Shown: piece by piece, positions 10,996 to 23,780 of the stretch
Position numbering within the stretch: position 1 is the first letter of the stretch
How the letters are laid out: every line of letters begins with the position of its first letter
DNA from: Rhipicephalus microplus
Lineage: Eukaryota; Arthropoda; Arachnida; Ixodida; Ixodidae
Direction: 5' to 3'
DNA length: 64,000 nt
Assembly (NCBI RefSeq): GCF_043290135.1
Contig: NC_134701.1
Span: forward strand, 33,569,501-33,633,500
Program-made: the position numbers and the translations under genes
Notes under the pieces: model-generated
Database searches by the model: none
Seen by the model: the letters and a program-made list of their open reading frames with translations, nothing else
What the model was told of the DNA's origin: nothing

Positions 10996-12013
10996 CGAGG
11001 CGGGAATGGTAGGTTTTACCACGAACTCTCCTAAAGAATGGAGAACCTTCATGTGTACAGAGAAAAATAAATGATTTGAATGTCTCCCTTTTGTCTTTCG
11101 CTGTTGCAGGGACTTCGAAAGCAGTGACACACAGGCGGCTAAATAATTTCTCGCGTGTTTTTTTCCGCGTCCATTTGTTTCTCACTGCGCAGAAAAACCG
11201 GCGAAAAAAAGTATTAGGCCTGGCGAAGAATAAACTGAAAACCAATAATTGAATTGCGGATAAATAGAATGGCAGATCCCACGTACACTGCGAATCGATG
11301 AGAGGCGGTGTACAAATGAGGAAGATTGATATGTCGCTTTAAAATCAGCAAAACGTTACAAGGTGGAGATAAATTATGCCGTTCACGAGCTCCGTGCCAT
11401 GATTATCATGTTTCGATGTTCCGCTGAAGTTCGTCATCAATTCATGCCACGTGATGCCAAATTTAGTATTTGTGAAACAAGCGAAATGGCTGCGAGCACG
11501 CTATGAACTAGGTATATTGTCATCTTCTTGCATTTCACGCGGGTCATGATTAACATGCTTGCACCAGTGATATACTTTCGTCATCCATTGACTTCACGGA
11601 ACTGGAGCTAGCGAAATGGCCGCGAGTGCATGATGATGGGCCCTATATACTCCAACGTGACGTTGACGCGCGCTCACGCTGGGCACAGTGACGTTATACG
11701 TTAGCGAAACGCGAGAACTCTATAGTCTCACGCCAGGTGCGACCAGTGTTCATCGGCGCTGCCCAATGGCAATCGGCGCGAAATGCAACATACTGCATTC
11801 CGCGCCGTTGCGTTACCCAGACGTCCACCTCTTTTCGTGACGGAGGGACGCCGGACGCACTGAAACATGCATGCGTCAAAGCAACGCAGCGCGGCGTGCG
11901 CATGCGAGTGGACAGTAGGACCGGTGTATGGCATAGCAACGCCGGCATGCATGCGCGTCGTGTCACGTCGAAGTGTATTGGCGCCTTCAATGTGGCGTGA
12001 TGTGATGTTGTCC

Positions 12014-12750
12014 CATGACACGCATCTCATGATTATCATGTTTGCACCAGTCACATACCTTTGTCATCCATTGACGTCACGTAATACCAAATTTGGAATA
12101 TGTTTAGCTAGTGAAACGACCGTGAGCGCATCATGAGTGTGGCATATGGTCATTTTGTTACATGACACGCATGTCGTGACTATTATGTTTGAGTGTGTCA
12201 TCGACCATGACCTCCATTCACGTCACGTAATACAGAATTCGGTACATGTGAAGCTAGTGAAATGGCCGTGAGCGCATGATGAGCGTAGCGTGTAGTCCCG
12301 TCGTTACATGACACGCATCTCATGTTTATTATGTTTGCACCAGTCTCTTACCTTTGTGATCCATTCAAGTCCCGTAATACCAAATCTGGTATAAGCTAAG
12401 CTAGCGAAACGGCCGCCACCGCATCATGAGCGCGGCACGTAGTCATGTTGTTACATTATATGCATCTCATGTTTATGATGTTTGCACCAGTCACATACCT
12501 TCGTCATCCATTCACGTACCGTAATACCAAATTTTGTATATGTGACGTTAGCAAAATGGCCGCGAGCACAATATGAGCGTGGCATGTAGTCTTGTTGTTA
12601 CATGACACGCGTGTCATATGTTTCCTGTTAGGTTCTGTCGCTTGTGTTTGCCATGAAAACGTTTCGTACCATACCAGTATTGCAACATGTCAAGTGAACG
12701 AGACCACTGCAAGAGCAGAAAAGCCATAAAATGTATATCATGACATTCAT
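12014..12750. repeat. 147-bp tandem repeat array (left arm)
   Basis: The landmark catgacacgcat (or its variant cattatatgcat) recurs at 12014, 12161, 12307, 12454 and 12601, giving spacings of 147, 146, 147 and 147 bp. Each unit also contains tttgcaccagtcacatacct, a stretch ending accaaat(t/c)tggtata, and agctag(c/t)gaaacgg. The same unit appears reversed in the right arm with landmarks near 14182, 14331 and 14478. Confidence 0.85.
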
Positions 12751-12889
12751 GACATACACGTAATGAATGTCATGACATGTATTGTATGACTAGCCGAATA
12801 TGCTCGTCATACAGTCATGTTACGCCATTCCAGGTTTCGTAATGATACAAATATCCAAACGGCCAGAAGAGCTAAAAGTCGTTGGCGGC

Positions 12890-13003
<114 letters not shown>

Positions 13004-13559
13004 CGCTCAAAGTTGCCGAAGTTCTGTAAGAAATGCTTCGCATTTAAAAAATGACCCGATTGGAATATTTGAGTGGACCAACCGTTCCTCCAGTGAGGTG
13101 CAACTGTGAGGACTAACGATTTCCGGTAAAGTGTAAATGTGGAGACTAACGGTTGCCCGATAAGGTTTAAATGTGACGACTAAATGCTGGTGCACACCGG
13201 TGACTAGCAGCGGTCGCGCGACCACTTGTGACTGGTCGCAAACAGTTGCGAACGGTCGCAAAGCGACTGCTTTGTCTAGTGGCTTCCTGACCAATTCTTC
13301 AGTCGTGCGACTGCAATCGCAAAGCTACTGGAAGCAATCAACGATGCTCAATTTTCTTTTTCTTTGCGCTCGCCTCCTGCCGCCAGATACAAACAAGTGC
13401 GTTTCTCTGGGCCTGTGGCACCATGTCCACCACTGAATACTTGGCTTGGATTTGGCGGGGTGCAGCAGTTCGAGCAGTGTCAAATTTACATTGCAGCATT
13501 CGCAGGAAGCTAAACACCATCACAGTAAAGAGAAAATAAATTGTGCACTATCGTTCCCC

Positions 13560-13742
13560 CGTATTCAGAATAAATTTTTGCCTTGAACTTGACTTGGCAC
13601 CGCCTTCAATGCTGTGCGTAGGGAGCGCGTTTGTGCTTCATGCCTTGGCAACGATTTCAGACACGACGTTCGAGACACGTTTTTGCTGCAGTGGAGGCTG
13701 TGGCAAGTCAAGATAAATTCAAGAGCATTTCTCAATAGGTAC
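13560..13742. mobile_element. Candidate short inverted-terminal-repeat element (MITE-like)
   Basis: Sits between the two Foldback arms. The ends look like an imperfect inverted repeat: left ttgccttgaacttgacttgg and right (reversed) a similar ccttgaa/ttgacttgccac pair, about 170 bp apart. No coding capacity. The family is not known to me and the ends are not exact. Confidence 0.35.
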
Positions 13743-14803
13743 GACTCCCGTAGATACTCCTCGTCGAGTAGGCGCCGCTAGGGAGATAGGTGGCTTGCAT
13801 TGCCGACCAACTATCCCGATCTAAAGAATGGTCACACCCACCAGGCTTATAAATTCGAAGCATTTCTTCGCGAACTTCGGCGTTTTTGAGCGTATCTATC
13901 GATCTGTCTAGCCGCCTACAAATTTTGGCTCTCCTGGCCGTTTCGATAATGGCATAATTACCAAACTTGGTAAGACATAACATTGCAGTATGAAGAACAT
14001 ATTTGCCTAGTCATGACATCACAATCTTGGCATGTATGTCATGAATGTCATAATTTACATTTTATGGCGCTGCAGCTCTTGTGGTGGTTTTGCTCACATG
14101 GCATGTTGCAAAACTAGTATGGTATGACATGATTACATGGCGAACACAAGCGACAGATCTTAGCATGACAATTATGACATCCGTGTTATGTAAAAACTTG
14201 ACTACATGCCACGCTCATGATGCGTTCGAAGCCGTTTCGCAAGCGTCACGTATACCCAATTTAGTAAAACGGTACATGAATGAATGACAAAGGTATGTGA
14301 CTGGTGCAAACATGATAATCAATAAATGCGTGTCGTGTAACAACATGACTGCATGCCACGCTCATGATGTCCTGGCGGCCGTTTCGCTAGCTTCACATAT
14401 GCCAAGTTTGGTATTACGTGACGTCAATGGATGACGAAGGTATGTGACTTGTACAAACAAGATAATCATGAGATGCGTGTCATGTGACAACATCACTACA
14501 CGCCACAGTCAAGGTTCCGATACATTTCGACGTGACGCGGTGCGCGTGCTCACCGGCGTTCATCTCGTCGCGTCACGCCGGCGTTGCAACGCGAGGCATT
14601 GGTTTTGCCATATACTCGTAGGTGTGCATCACACTGCGTTGGTTTGATGCATGCACGTTTCAGCGCGTTTGGTATTCCTCCTTCAGGAGAAGAGGCAGTT
14701 GCGTGCCAACTCTTTCGCGATTGGGGGGGGGGGCGAGCCTACCTCACTCCTCAGCCGGGATATATATATATGTATATATATATGGCTTCCGTGTCATTTG
14801 GTG

Positions 14804-14926
<123 letters not shown>

Positions 14927-15741
14927 CAAAATCATCGCAGTAGCAATGTGTGCAAAATTCCACTATGTTTCAGCATAGCCTCGTCATAATTTCATTCTGT
15001 CGTAGGAACATAATTGAGTAGTTACTGTTGTGATGGAAAACTACACCTTACTCAATCGTTTTCCAGCGTGCAGCTAAGAGTGACCACTGTCAAAAGTGGG
15101 GGGCACAGCCTGCCCCCCTCCCCCAAACTTTTATCAGTGGGGAGGGGATCACGCCCCCTTGCCCCCCAGGATGGTACGCCTATGAAAAGATGGAGACATG
15201 GTGTTCTCTGGGTAAAGCATTGTCGCGAATTGTTTGCCGGTTGCCGTCAGGCCGCGCTGACAGACGCTGGTTGCGTCGGTCGCACCTGGTGTGTTTTGCT
15301 ATCGTAGTGTCGCTGTACTCAGCGTGCGTGTACGTCAACGCTACATTGGAGTATAGTGGGCCCTTCTTGATGCGCTCGCGGCCTTTTTGCTAGCTCCACA
15401 TATGCAAAATTTGGTGTTACCTGACGTCAATGAATGACAAAATATATGACTTGTGCATACATGATAATCCTGACACGCGGGTCATGTAAGAACATGACAA
15501 AACCACTCTAGTAGAGTGCTCGTGGCCGTTTTGCTAGCTCCACATACACAAAATTTGTTATCACGTGACGTGAATAGGTGAAGGTAAACGACACATCCAA
15601 ACATGATAATCATGACACGGAAGCTATGCACGGCATCATTTACCTCCACCTCGTAACGTTGTGCTGATTCTATAGTGATATAATAATCTTTCTTACTCGT
15701 GCTTCGCCGATAACTGATTCCTACAGTACGCGGTATCTGCC

Positions 15742-16389
15742 TTTTTTTTTTGGAGGCATCTGTGCTGCCAGCGCAGACACCATGGCACAGCACACCATCA
15801 CCATGACAATGTTTTGTTCTTAGCTTGATTTGAACTCCCTGACGCTTTTGGGAACGCTCTGCGAGAATGGACGAAAACAATAAATGCGGCGCGCTCGGTT
15901 TGCTCCGCTCACTCAGCTGGCGGCGATCAGCTGATCGGCGCTGGTCTTTAGAGTTCCCGCTGATAACGAGATCCGGACGTGACTCTCCCGTATACGACTT
16001 CCGGTCGCTCGCAATCATCAGTCGCTTTTTGGTCGCCAGTCACAAATGGTCGCGCAACCGCTGCTAGTCGCCAATGTACATCAGTCTTAAATGTTAGTCG
16101 TTTGAGGTGATTTGGGGGACTAACTGTTACCTGCTAAAGTGTAAATGTGAGGACTAATTGTTAGTCCCTTGAGCTGGTCTGTGGGGACTAGCTGTTAGAC
16201 CTGGTGCGGTTAGTCCCTTAAAGGAATAAAGGTTGTGGCAGCCCGATCAGTCCCAAATAGACTAACCAAAAACCCTTTAACACCCTTTTGCCTTAGAGTG
16301 TAATGGCTCAGTATAAAGACCACCTGCGTATACTCCTCGGTATCTACATTCACTGAGTGTTTTTTTGAGTGATCATGCTAACGGGAACA
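15742..16389. other. GTCGC-rich and GACTAAC-rich repeat sequence
   Basis: At about 16010-16076 a GTCGC-rich stretch is the reverse of one at 13188-13260 (shared ggtgactagcagcggtcgcg, reversed here with changes). From 16105 a short minisatellite with ggactaactgtt and gtgtaaatgtgaggactaa repeats in the same orientation as one at 13108-13185. No coding signal. Confidence 0.6.
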
Positions 16390-18975
16390 CGAGGTTGATA
16401 ATGGCCGGAGACTTTAACTGGCCGCACATTGACTGGCAAATATTATGCCTGGTGAGACTTAAGCAACTTGTTCTAAAAAACGTTTGGAATATACTTTCTG
16501 CCAAAACCTAGAAAAAACAGTGCGTGAGCCACCTCGGGTTACAGGTTCGTCTAAGTAATTATTATACCTCGGTTTCCTTGTCGCAAAATATAACATACTA
16601 CTTCCTACACACTTTAGACGGCATATCCGACCACAAACTGTTGTCCTTGGTCATAAGACTATTGCACTTCCAGTTTAAAAAGACCGTTCCTTCTGGTAAA
16701 AGCAAAAGACTTTAAAAAGGCCGATGACACTTCTATTTTACTTAACATAACAGCATCTTTATGACTTTGAGCGAGCATCTGGGTCCGATATTGTAGAACA
16801 ATTGTGGCAGAGACTTGAAAGTATTGTCGTTACTTGCATTGATCTCTATGTTCCGACTTGCACTAAGGAAACGCGTAAACTAAATTCTTGGATAAAACGC
16901 AGCGTTATCCATTAGAAACGGCAAATTAAAAGGCTCAGAAAAAGAACACATAGAGCGACGGATTTGGCAGTTATACAGGTCAAGTTGAATGAAGCCCTGG
17001 GAAATTAAAAAAAGAAGTTTTATGATGAAACGCTTGTTACCTTGCTCAGAAGCTCGCGGTGCAAATTCTGGCTTTATTTCATTGAAGGAAAGGAAATAAT
17101 TTAGCAGGTTTATCACAAGGGGCATACTCTGACAAAAGTTGAAGAGATTACGGATATGTTTGTTTTTTTCAGTCGGTTTACAACATAGACCAGAGAGATG
17201 AGATTGAGGCATCCATCGGCACCAACGTACCAAATGCAATGAAGCCCTTGTATATCAATTGTTAAGGTATTTTTCAGTTTATGCTTGAGCTAGATGCAAA
17301 GAAAGGAAGCGGTCCGGATAATCTATCAGTAGTTTCTCAAGAACTATGCCAAATGGGTTTTGTTTAATTTAGAAACATTATTTGTAAAACTGGTAAGACG
17401 CGATCACTCCCACAAGACTGGCGCAACGCAATGGTAATACCGATTTTCAAAAATCATAACCACCAATAGCAAAGAATTAGTTACTCGTTTCCTTAACACT
17501 GGTTTGCTGTAAAGTTCATGTAAAGAACATGTAACGGCAATACACATTATTAGTTTCTTTTAGTCGAACCAGTTTGTTCTGACCAACATCAGTTTCGGCG
17601 CGGTCTTTCAACGGTCACACAACTAGCAAAACACTCCTCAATATCCCTAAAAACGTCAAGGCCCACACGCAGTCTGATGTAGTTTGTGCGGATTTCAGGA
17701 AATCTTTCTATAAGGCTTTCCACTATAAGTTACTTTTTCAGCTTAAAAGATTAGATATAAGCGAAAAAATTTTAAAATTAATAGGAGCCTATTTATCAAT
17801 GCGTCAACAGGCTCTAACAATTGAAAACTCTACCTAAAGACCACTACGCTAGTACTCATGCGTGCCCCAAGGGTCTGTTTTAGGACCGATTTTTTTACAC
17901 GAGTTAATGATATATGTTAAACAGTTAAGGCGCCCATTAAAGTTGAACTGTTGGCAGATTACTGCTTGATTTATTCCCTAGTAACTTGTGAAAGCGAGCA
18001 AATAATCTAAACAGGCACTTGCAGTCATTACATGAGTGGTGCGAAAAATAGGACAGGAAAATAAACAACGTCAAGACAGCATTCACGAATATTCACTCAG
18101 GTAGACGGAAGTTGTTTTTCATTTACCACGTCGGAAATCAACAGTTAAATAATGCCGCTTGTTTGAAATACCAAGATGTTAGTAGCATACACACATTACA
18201 GTCGCACTCGCATATATATAACATCTGTTCTAAGGTGATTAAAAAAAACGTTATATCGTCAGGAAAAATCTGGAACGTGCCACACCAGACGTGAAACTAA
18301 CCGCTTACAAAACATTCATAGGACGAGTCTTACAGTACGCTAGTATTGTCTGGTCCCTTCCCCCGAAGATTTCGAGGACTAAAATTGAGAGAATACTAAA
18401 CTTTTGTTTTTTATGTGGCAAATACTAGCACACACACTCCATCACGGCCTTGTTAGAGTTCTGTGAGCTTGAGTCTTTAAGATATCGTAGACGCAAACAA
18501 CACCTCATTTATTTTTAAGATTATAAGTGGGCAAACAGAAATAAATAAGGATTTATATTTTCAGCTGCCTGGAAGGCGATGTGATCGTCCTAATAAAAGC
18601 ACAGCTATTCAAACCTATTTCACAGGCACGAATGGTTTACGCCTCTCTTTTTTCCAGATGCAATATGTGTATGAAATAGCTTACCTGATTTGGTTGCGCA
18701 ACGAACGACGTCAGTCAAACTTAAAGATACGTTAGACAGCCTTCTCTGAAGTGATAATGGCTAACTTCTGGTGACAGCAGTTTTTCTCAATGTTTATTCG
18801 GCAAAGCCACTGCTGTTTTGTCTTTTCCTGATGATCATTATTCATCTGTTGTTGCTTTGTGCTATTGAATACTGCTTTATTGAGTGAATATCATGCATTA
18901 TGAGACACCCTCCCTGTATTGACCCCAAGCACGAAATCGACAGTACCAAGTTAATAAAAAATAAAAAAATGACGC
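16390..18975 (+). mobile_element. CR1/Jockey-like LINE, heavily decayed (LINE-B copy 1)
   Basis: A plus-strand LINE with many stops and shifts. The endonuclease core GDFNWPHIDW is readable at 16407-16436. The RT start with KKGSGPDNLS lies near 17300 and IPIFKNHN near 17440. A late RT piece with LFFIYHVGNQQLNNAACLKY is at 18112-18180. The 3' end has an A-rich taataaaaaataaaaaaat tail at about 18952-18970. The stretch from 17717 onward is closely matched by 21112-22325, so the two belong to one family. Confidence 0.75.
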
Positions 18976-19369
18976 ACAAAACGTACTCACAGGTACAGAT
19001 CAACGCGGATCAGCGTCTCAGTTGTTACTTTGCTATGTCTGAAAAGCGCGCCCTTGTCGCGAATGCAAGCTGTGGAACAACTGCAGTTATATGTGCGCGC
19101 CCGGTAGCTACAAGATCATCGTTCGAGTTATAGTCCAGCCGAAACGTATTTATCCTCCCCTTCGCGAGATAAGGGCGTGCGAGTTAGCACCCACCCTCTC
19201 TTCTCCGCAGAGCAAAGTACGCATGGGAGATGAGAGCGCATGCCACCGCGTCGTTATGATGTGGCAAAGCGCGCTCATTGCGCCATCTTGCTGGTAATGA
19301 TGAAAACACGATAGTTGCCCTCGAGATGCCCGTAAACAGCGCAAGTGGTAGATATAAATAACTTGCCGT
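18976..19369. other. No gene seen
   Basis: Spacer between the LINE tail and a tRNA-like repeat. Short overlapping frames at 18900-19429 on both strands look random. Nothing recognisable. Confidence 0.4.
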
Positions 19370-19600
19370 GTAAGCGTCGAAGGAGGTACTTCTTCGTGAC
19401 TCAGTGGTTAAACACCTCTCACTCACCATTTAGAGGTTCCCAGTTTAATTTTGCGCGGCAGAATTTTTTTCTCAATTATTTTTCTTTCCTGCGTTTACAT
19501 ATATACAGCTACGTATACACATACGTGAGGGGCGGTGACGCTGACGTCGGCAACAAAATCCATCGAAGAGTGTCCATATAGTTGCTATCAGAATAATATC
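19370..19600 (+). mobile_element. Candidate tRNA-derived SINE-like repeat
   Basis: Begins with an A-box-like gtgactcagtggttaaacac and a B-box-like gaggttcccagtttaat spaced as in a tRNA, then a T-rich block and a body ending cgaagagtgtccatatagtt. The anticodon-region fold is poor, so this is not a working tRNA gene. It cuts off the Gypsy RNase H/linker sequence at about 19600. Confidence 0.5.
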
Positions 19601-19604
19601 GGAC

Positions 19605-20597
19605 CGCACATGGCTGGATATGACGAGCAACCAATTACGACATGCCACTTGATAGTTCCGATGGTATGGCAGGGTATCGCGTATTGAGAAATGCTTTGCT
19701 TGGTGGACCAGAGAACGTGGGTATTCGAAAATTGATGAATCAGAGAGCATATTCAAGCGGGAGATAATTCAAGGGTAGTTTTGGTGTTTAGATGACACGC
19801 CTGTGAGGCTAACAGCAGAGAGGGGCAAGTGAAGGGTAAGAATTTCGATTCATCAGACATCAAGGGTGATCGTGCAAGCGCATCTGTGTCAGAATGCTTT
19901 CACCGCGATCGGTAAACGATGCAAATGTCAAACTCTTGTAGGCGTTTGGCACAACGTCTAACGTGACCAGAAGGATCCCTCAGGAACGCCAAACAACAGA
20001 GTGCATGATAGTCATTCACCACCTCGAAAGTTTAGCCGTACACATAGGGGTGAAACTTCATTTAACACCCACATAATCGCGAGACATTGCTTTTCGGTGA
20101 AAGAGTAGTTGGCTGTTGCCTTGTTCGAGGCGCAGATGGCACAGGTGACCACATCGCCTGTAAAACCAGGTTCGCATTGAGGAATACTGTACCAAGTCCG
20201 ACGCCACTCGCACCCGTGTGTACTTCAATGAGCGCAGTCTGGTCGTATTCGCACAGGATGGGTGGCGATATATGGAGTTGGTACTGTGTTGTAAAATATT
20301 CGTTGCAGGCTAATGTCCCATTCAAAAGATCCAAAGGGGCAGCAAGGAACTTCGTGAGTGGAGCGATGATGGAAGCAAAGTCCCGGACAAAGCGATAGAA
20401 ATACGAGCCGAGGCCCATAACGCTCCGAAGTTTTTAACAGTATTGGGCTTTGGGAATCCGGCAACAGCGTGAACTTTGTCAGTTTCGGGGAGGAGGCCAT
20501 CTTTAGAAGTGGTAGCACGAAATATGGTGGGTTACCGAACTCTGAAGTGATATTTGTTCAGGTTAAGCTGAAGCCTAGCATTTGTAAGACACGCAAG
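19605..20597 (-). pseudogene. Gypsy RT C-terminus and RNase H (broken)
   Basis: The minus-strand frame from 20560 down contains PETDKVHAVAGFPKPNTVK, the connection that follows the RT palm, then a MGLGSYFYRFVRDFASIIAP stretch. RNase H follows with VHTGASGVGLGTVF near 20210-20245, where the family norm is HTDAS; the first catalytic aspartate is replaced by glycine. The linker with YHRNYQVACRNWLLVI (about 19625-19675) is the stretch just before the integrase zinc finger. Integrase itself is absent. Confidence 0.7.
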
Positions 20598-20609
20598 AAT
20601 CTTACAGAG

Positions 20610-20846
20610 CCCCGCCATGGTGGTCTAGTGGATAAGCTACTAGGCTGCTGACCAGCAGGTCATGGGATCAAATCCCGGCTGCAGCGGCTGCATTCTCGAT
20701 GGAGTCGAAAATGCTGTAAGCCCACGTGCTCAGGTTTGGGTGTACGTTAGAGAATCCCGGGTGAATGAAATATCCGGAGCTCTCCCCTTCAGCGTCTTTC
20801 ATAACCATGTCGCAGTTTTGAGGCGTACATCCCACATAATATTGAA
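20610..20846 (+). mobile_element. Ruka SINE, full length, with target-site duplication
   Basis: Complete copy with a tRNA-like head: A-box region tggtctagtggataag (20621) and B-box gggatcaaatccc (20664-20676). The body includes the gtgtacgttagagaatccc and atatccggagctctcccc phrases typical of Ruka. It is flanked by aatcttacagag (20598-20609) and aatcttacacagag (20847-20860), a target-site duplication with one 2-bp difference. It interrupts the minus-strand Gypsy RT just after the catalytic aspartates. Confidence 0.9.
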
Positions 20847-20861
20847 AATCTTACACAGAGG

Positions 20862-21111
20862 AGTGAGTGCAAAGCGAAATCTGGTAAAAAACCACAACGT
20901 CGTCAAGATCGCACAAGAATATGATGCATTTGAGGCCATGTATAGTGGTGTCCATCACTTGCTCGAATGTTTTGCGTGCATTGCAGATTCAGAATAGCAT
21001 TACGATAAATTCCTAGAGGCCACCCGGTATGACGAACTGTGTTGTCGCATGATGAAACTCAGCCTTCGGAGCCGGCAAATAACTTAAACGCAGGTCTTTT
21101 GAGGAGGGTAC
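20862..21111 (-). pseudogene. Gypsy reverse transcriptase palm (fragment)
   Basis: Between the Ruka and the LINE, the minus strand keeps a short frame with SSKDLRLSY, TTQFVIPGGL and TFEQVMDTTIHGLK, then the catalytic box at 20896-20910 read as DLDDVVVF instead of the usual YLDDVVVF. One in-frame stop lies after GGL. The frame picks up on both sides of the two insertions, which fixes the original gene order. Confidence 0.75.
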
Positions 21112-22325
21112 CTTCGTAAGTTACTTTGTGAGCTTAAAGGATTAGGTATAGGTAAAAAATGATAAAATGGACAGACCTATTTTCAGCAGGCTGTAAAAAT
21201 TGAAAACCATAATTCAAGACCACTACGCGTCTACTCAGGCGTACCCGAAGGGTCTGTTTTAGGACCAATACTTTTTTACATTTGTTATTGATATGTGTTC
21301 TATACTTAGGGCGCCCTTTCAAAAGCAACTGTTCGCAAATGGCTGCTTGATTTATTCCCAACAGGCACTTGCAGGCACTAGATGAGTAATGTGAAAATTG
21401 GGGCATGGAGTTAAATCACAGCAACACAACTTTTACGCATAATCACTGAGGTGGGCGGGAGCTGTTATTCATGTATCACATCAGAAATCAACCTTTTATT
21501 AATGCCGCTGGTTTAAAATACCTAGGAGTTAGTATTATGCACGCACTACAGCGGCACTCACACATAGATAACATCTGTTCTAAGGTGAATGAAAAACTTT
21601 ATTTCTTCAAGAAAAAACTAAAACATTCTATATTCGTCGCAAAACTAACTGCTTACAAAACATTTATAAGACCAGTCGCAGAGTAAGTTTATGTTGTCTG
21701 GCCACCTCACCAAAACTTTCTGAGGACAAAAATTGAGAGAATACAAAATATAGCAGTCCGTTTTTATGTGGTATATTCCGACCCACTCACTCAGTCACGT
21801 CCTTGTTAGAGTCCTGTGAGCTTGAGTCTATGGAATATTGTAGACGCAAACACCCCCTCCAATTTGTTTTAAAATTATAAGCGGGCAAACAAAAATAAAG
21901 AAGGATTTACATCTTCAGCCACCTGAAAGGCGATGTGAACGTCTTAATAATAGCAGAGCTATTCCATTTTATTTAACACGCCCGCATGCTTTCCGCTACT
22001 CCTTTTTTCCATGTGCAACAGAAGTGTGAAATAGGTCACCTGATCTGCTTGTTCATCAAATGACGGGAGTCAACTTCAAAGACCCGTTAGCCCACTTTGT
22101 CTGCATTGATAAGCACTAACTTCTGGTGCTCGCTCTTGTTTCTCGATTCTATTCGGTCACTCCTGTTCGGTATAGTCACTGCTGTTTGTTCCTTAATTTT
22201 CTGATGCTAATTATTTGTCTGTTACTTCTATAAGTTATTGTATACCGCTTGATTGTGCGAATATTATGTATTATGCGACACCCTCCAGGGGTTGACAGTT
22301 TCAAAATAAATAAAAATATTTTTAA
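21112..22325 (+). mobile_element. CR1/Jockey-like LINE, 5'-truncated (LINE-B copy 2)
   Basis: A 1.2-kb 3' fragment of the LINE family at 16390-18975. The two align from taagttactttttcagcttaa at 17721 onwards and share aacatctgttctaaggtga, gaacattc-type and cactccatcac-type phrases to the end. The copy ends with an A-rich aaataaataaaaatattttt tail. A 71-codon frame at 21471-21686 is the clearest coding remnant. It sits inside the RT of a minus-strand Gypsy, between sequences for PHIDDVLSCL and SSKDLRLSY. Confidence 0.8.
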
Positions 22326-22351
22326 AATATTGAATAACCAGAAAAGTGGTA

Positions 22352-22560
22352 CGTATAAGACAACTGAGGACGTCGTCTATGTGGGGAGGAGAGCAAACGT
22401 CTTTCCATGTAACGTTGTTATGGCACTTTTAGTCCACACAGAACCGAATGGAACCATCTTTTTTTCTTGATGAGTACAACCAGTGAAGCCCAAGGACTAC
22501 AAGTAGGTGATATGACTCCGTGTTGTTGCAAGTCATCTAGTGTTTTTCTAATTGCGAGAC
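22352..22560 (-). pseudogene. Gypsy reverse transcriptase N-terminal part (fragment)
   Basis: Minus-strand frame with RLAIRKTLDDLQQHGVISPT, SPWASLVVLIKKKDGSIRF and KDV...PHIDDVLSCL. These are the RT fingers motifs of Ty3/Gypsy (GVI.PS.SPWASPVVLVKKKDG and YPLPRIDD). The frame stops at the LINE tail near 22340. A frameshift falls in the FCVDY stretch. Confidence 0.75.
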
Positions 22561-23500
22561 GCTCTGGCGGTGACACAAGACAGGGGCACTAGCGCAAAGA
22601 AGTACTCTTCCCTGGCTCTATTATGTGAACAACAGCACTTGTTCGACCTAAAACCACTTAGGGGAAGCAAAATGAACGCCTGAATTCGTGCAGCCGGGTA
22701 AGAAGCTGCTCCCGTTAGAATGGTGAATTTCATTTGAAGACACGCTGTCAGAGGCACGGTGAGGAACCAAACCATTCATATTCCGATTCAGATCGGTGTC
22801 GAAGATATCAACTGCCACGATAACACCTTCATCGATAAGCTCAATGTGGTTGAGCGTCCAGTTGCGGTGCAAACTAGTGGAGCAAGAGTTGGGGCTGGAA
22901 ATAAATACTCCGATAGTGTCTTGACAAAGCACCAGGATGGTGAAGGGCAGCGATGTGTGGTAGCGGCTACCGAAGATGTGAGATGGCGTGAACAGAACGA
23001 CAGCGTCAGCAAGCGAAGCACAGTAAGCGGGAAGAAACTCGGCGTCGAAAGTATGCAGATGAATTTCCAGCAAACTGCGAGCACGGGAGGAACACAGACA
23101 CGAAGCAAAGAGGAGGCACACAGCACGAGCGCTTGCTAATAACTAAAGTTAGTGAGTACTCGTGCTGTATGCCTTCTCTTTGCTTTGTGTCCGTAATCCT
23201 CCCGCGCTGCCACTCCGCAAAACAATTATGAATTACCAAAAAGGCCATCTTTCCATCCTAATGAGATGAATTTCCGTCGCTATGACAATGTTGGTCACCC
23301 TACATACGGCTGCATCAACCAAAGGGGCATCATCAAGTGGTGACAGTTCCACTTCGGTCCTAGCACAGTCGACAACGGCGTGATGATGTGATAAGAAATA
23401 TTATTTAGGTATAACATCGTGGAAACATGAAGCCAACACGAGAAATCGAAAGGTGTACAGCACATTTCGGTACATGGTACAAGACACCTCGAATTACCAC

Positions 23501-23683
23501 TTATGCTGTACATAACGCAATGGGCGTAATTTGCTGTGCACCCGCAGTGCTACGGAAAACTACGGGAGAAGCCATCGTCACTTTACGAATAGAATGGCGG
23601 AGTTTTTTACTGTTCACAGATATCACGGCCCCAGTATCGATGAACGCAAGTATTCGTACTCCTTTGACGATTACATCAGACAT
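23501..23683 (-). pseudogene. Gypsy aspartic protease fragment
   Basis: A 60-codon minus-strand frame with VKGVRILAFIDTGAVISV. The DTG triad of retroviral-type aspartic proteases is intact, with the usual hydrophobic strand before it. The rest of the protease and the RT linker (22780-23300) are frameshifted and poorly readable. Confidence 0.65.
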
Positions 23684-23780
23684 CAGTAAAAAAGGGGGGG
23701 ATCCTTAAGTTTAACGCGACAGCGAAATCCGGCTCTAGTGCACCCTTTAACCGTGAAATACGTGCGTACTTAATATTATT

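Noticed and set aside
12014..12750. Regular 147-bp spacing considered as a CRISPR-like array
   Set aside because: Repeats are contiguous with no unique spacers and the sequence is animal; it is a tandem array in a mobile element.
12014..12750. 147-bp period considered as centromeric or nucleosome-phasing satellite
   Set aside because: Only about five units per arm, inside an inverted-repeat element that is dispersed in the window.
20621..20676. tRNA-like A and B boxes
   Set aside because: Part of the Ruka SINE head; the cloverleaf is not complete, so not a working tRNA gene.
22759..23139. 126-codon plus-strand frame
   Set aside because: Opposite strand of the decayed Gypsy protease-RT linker; no independent support.
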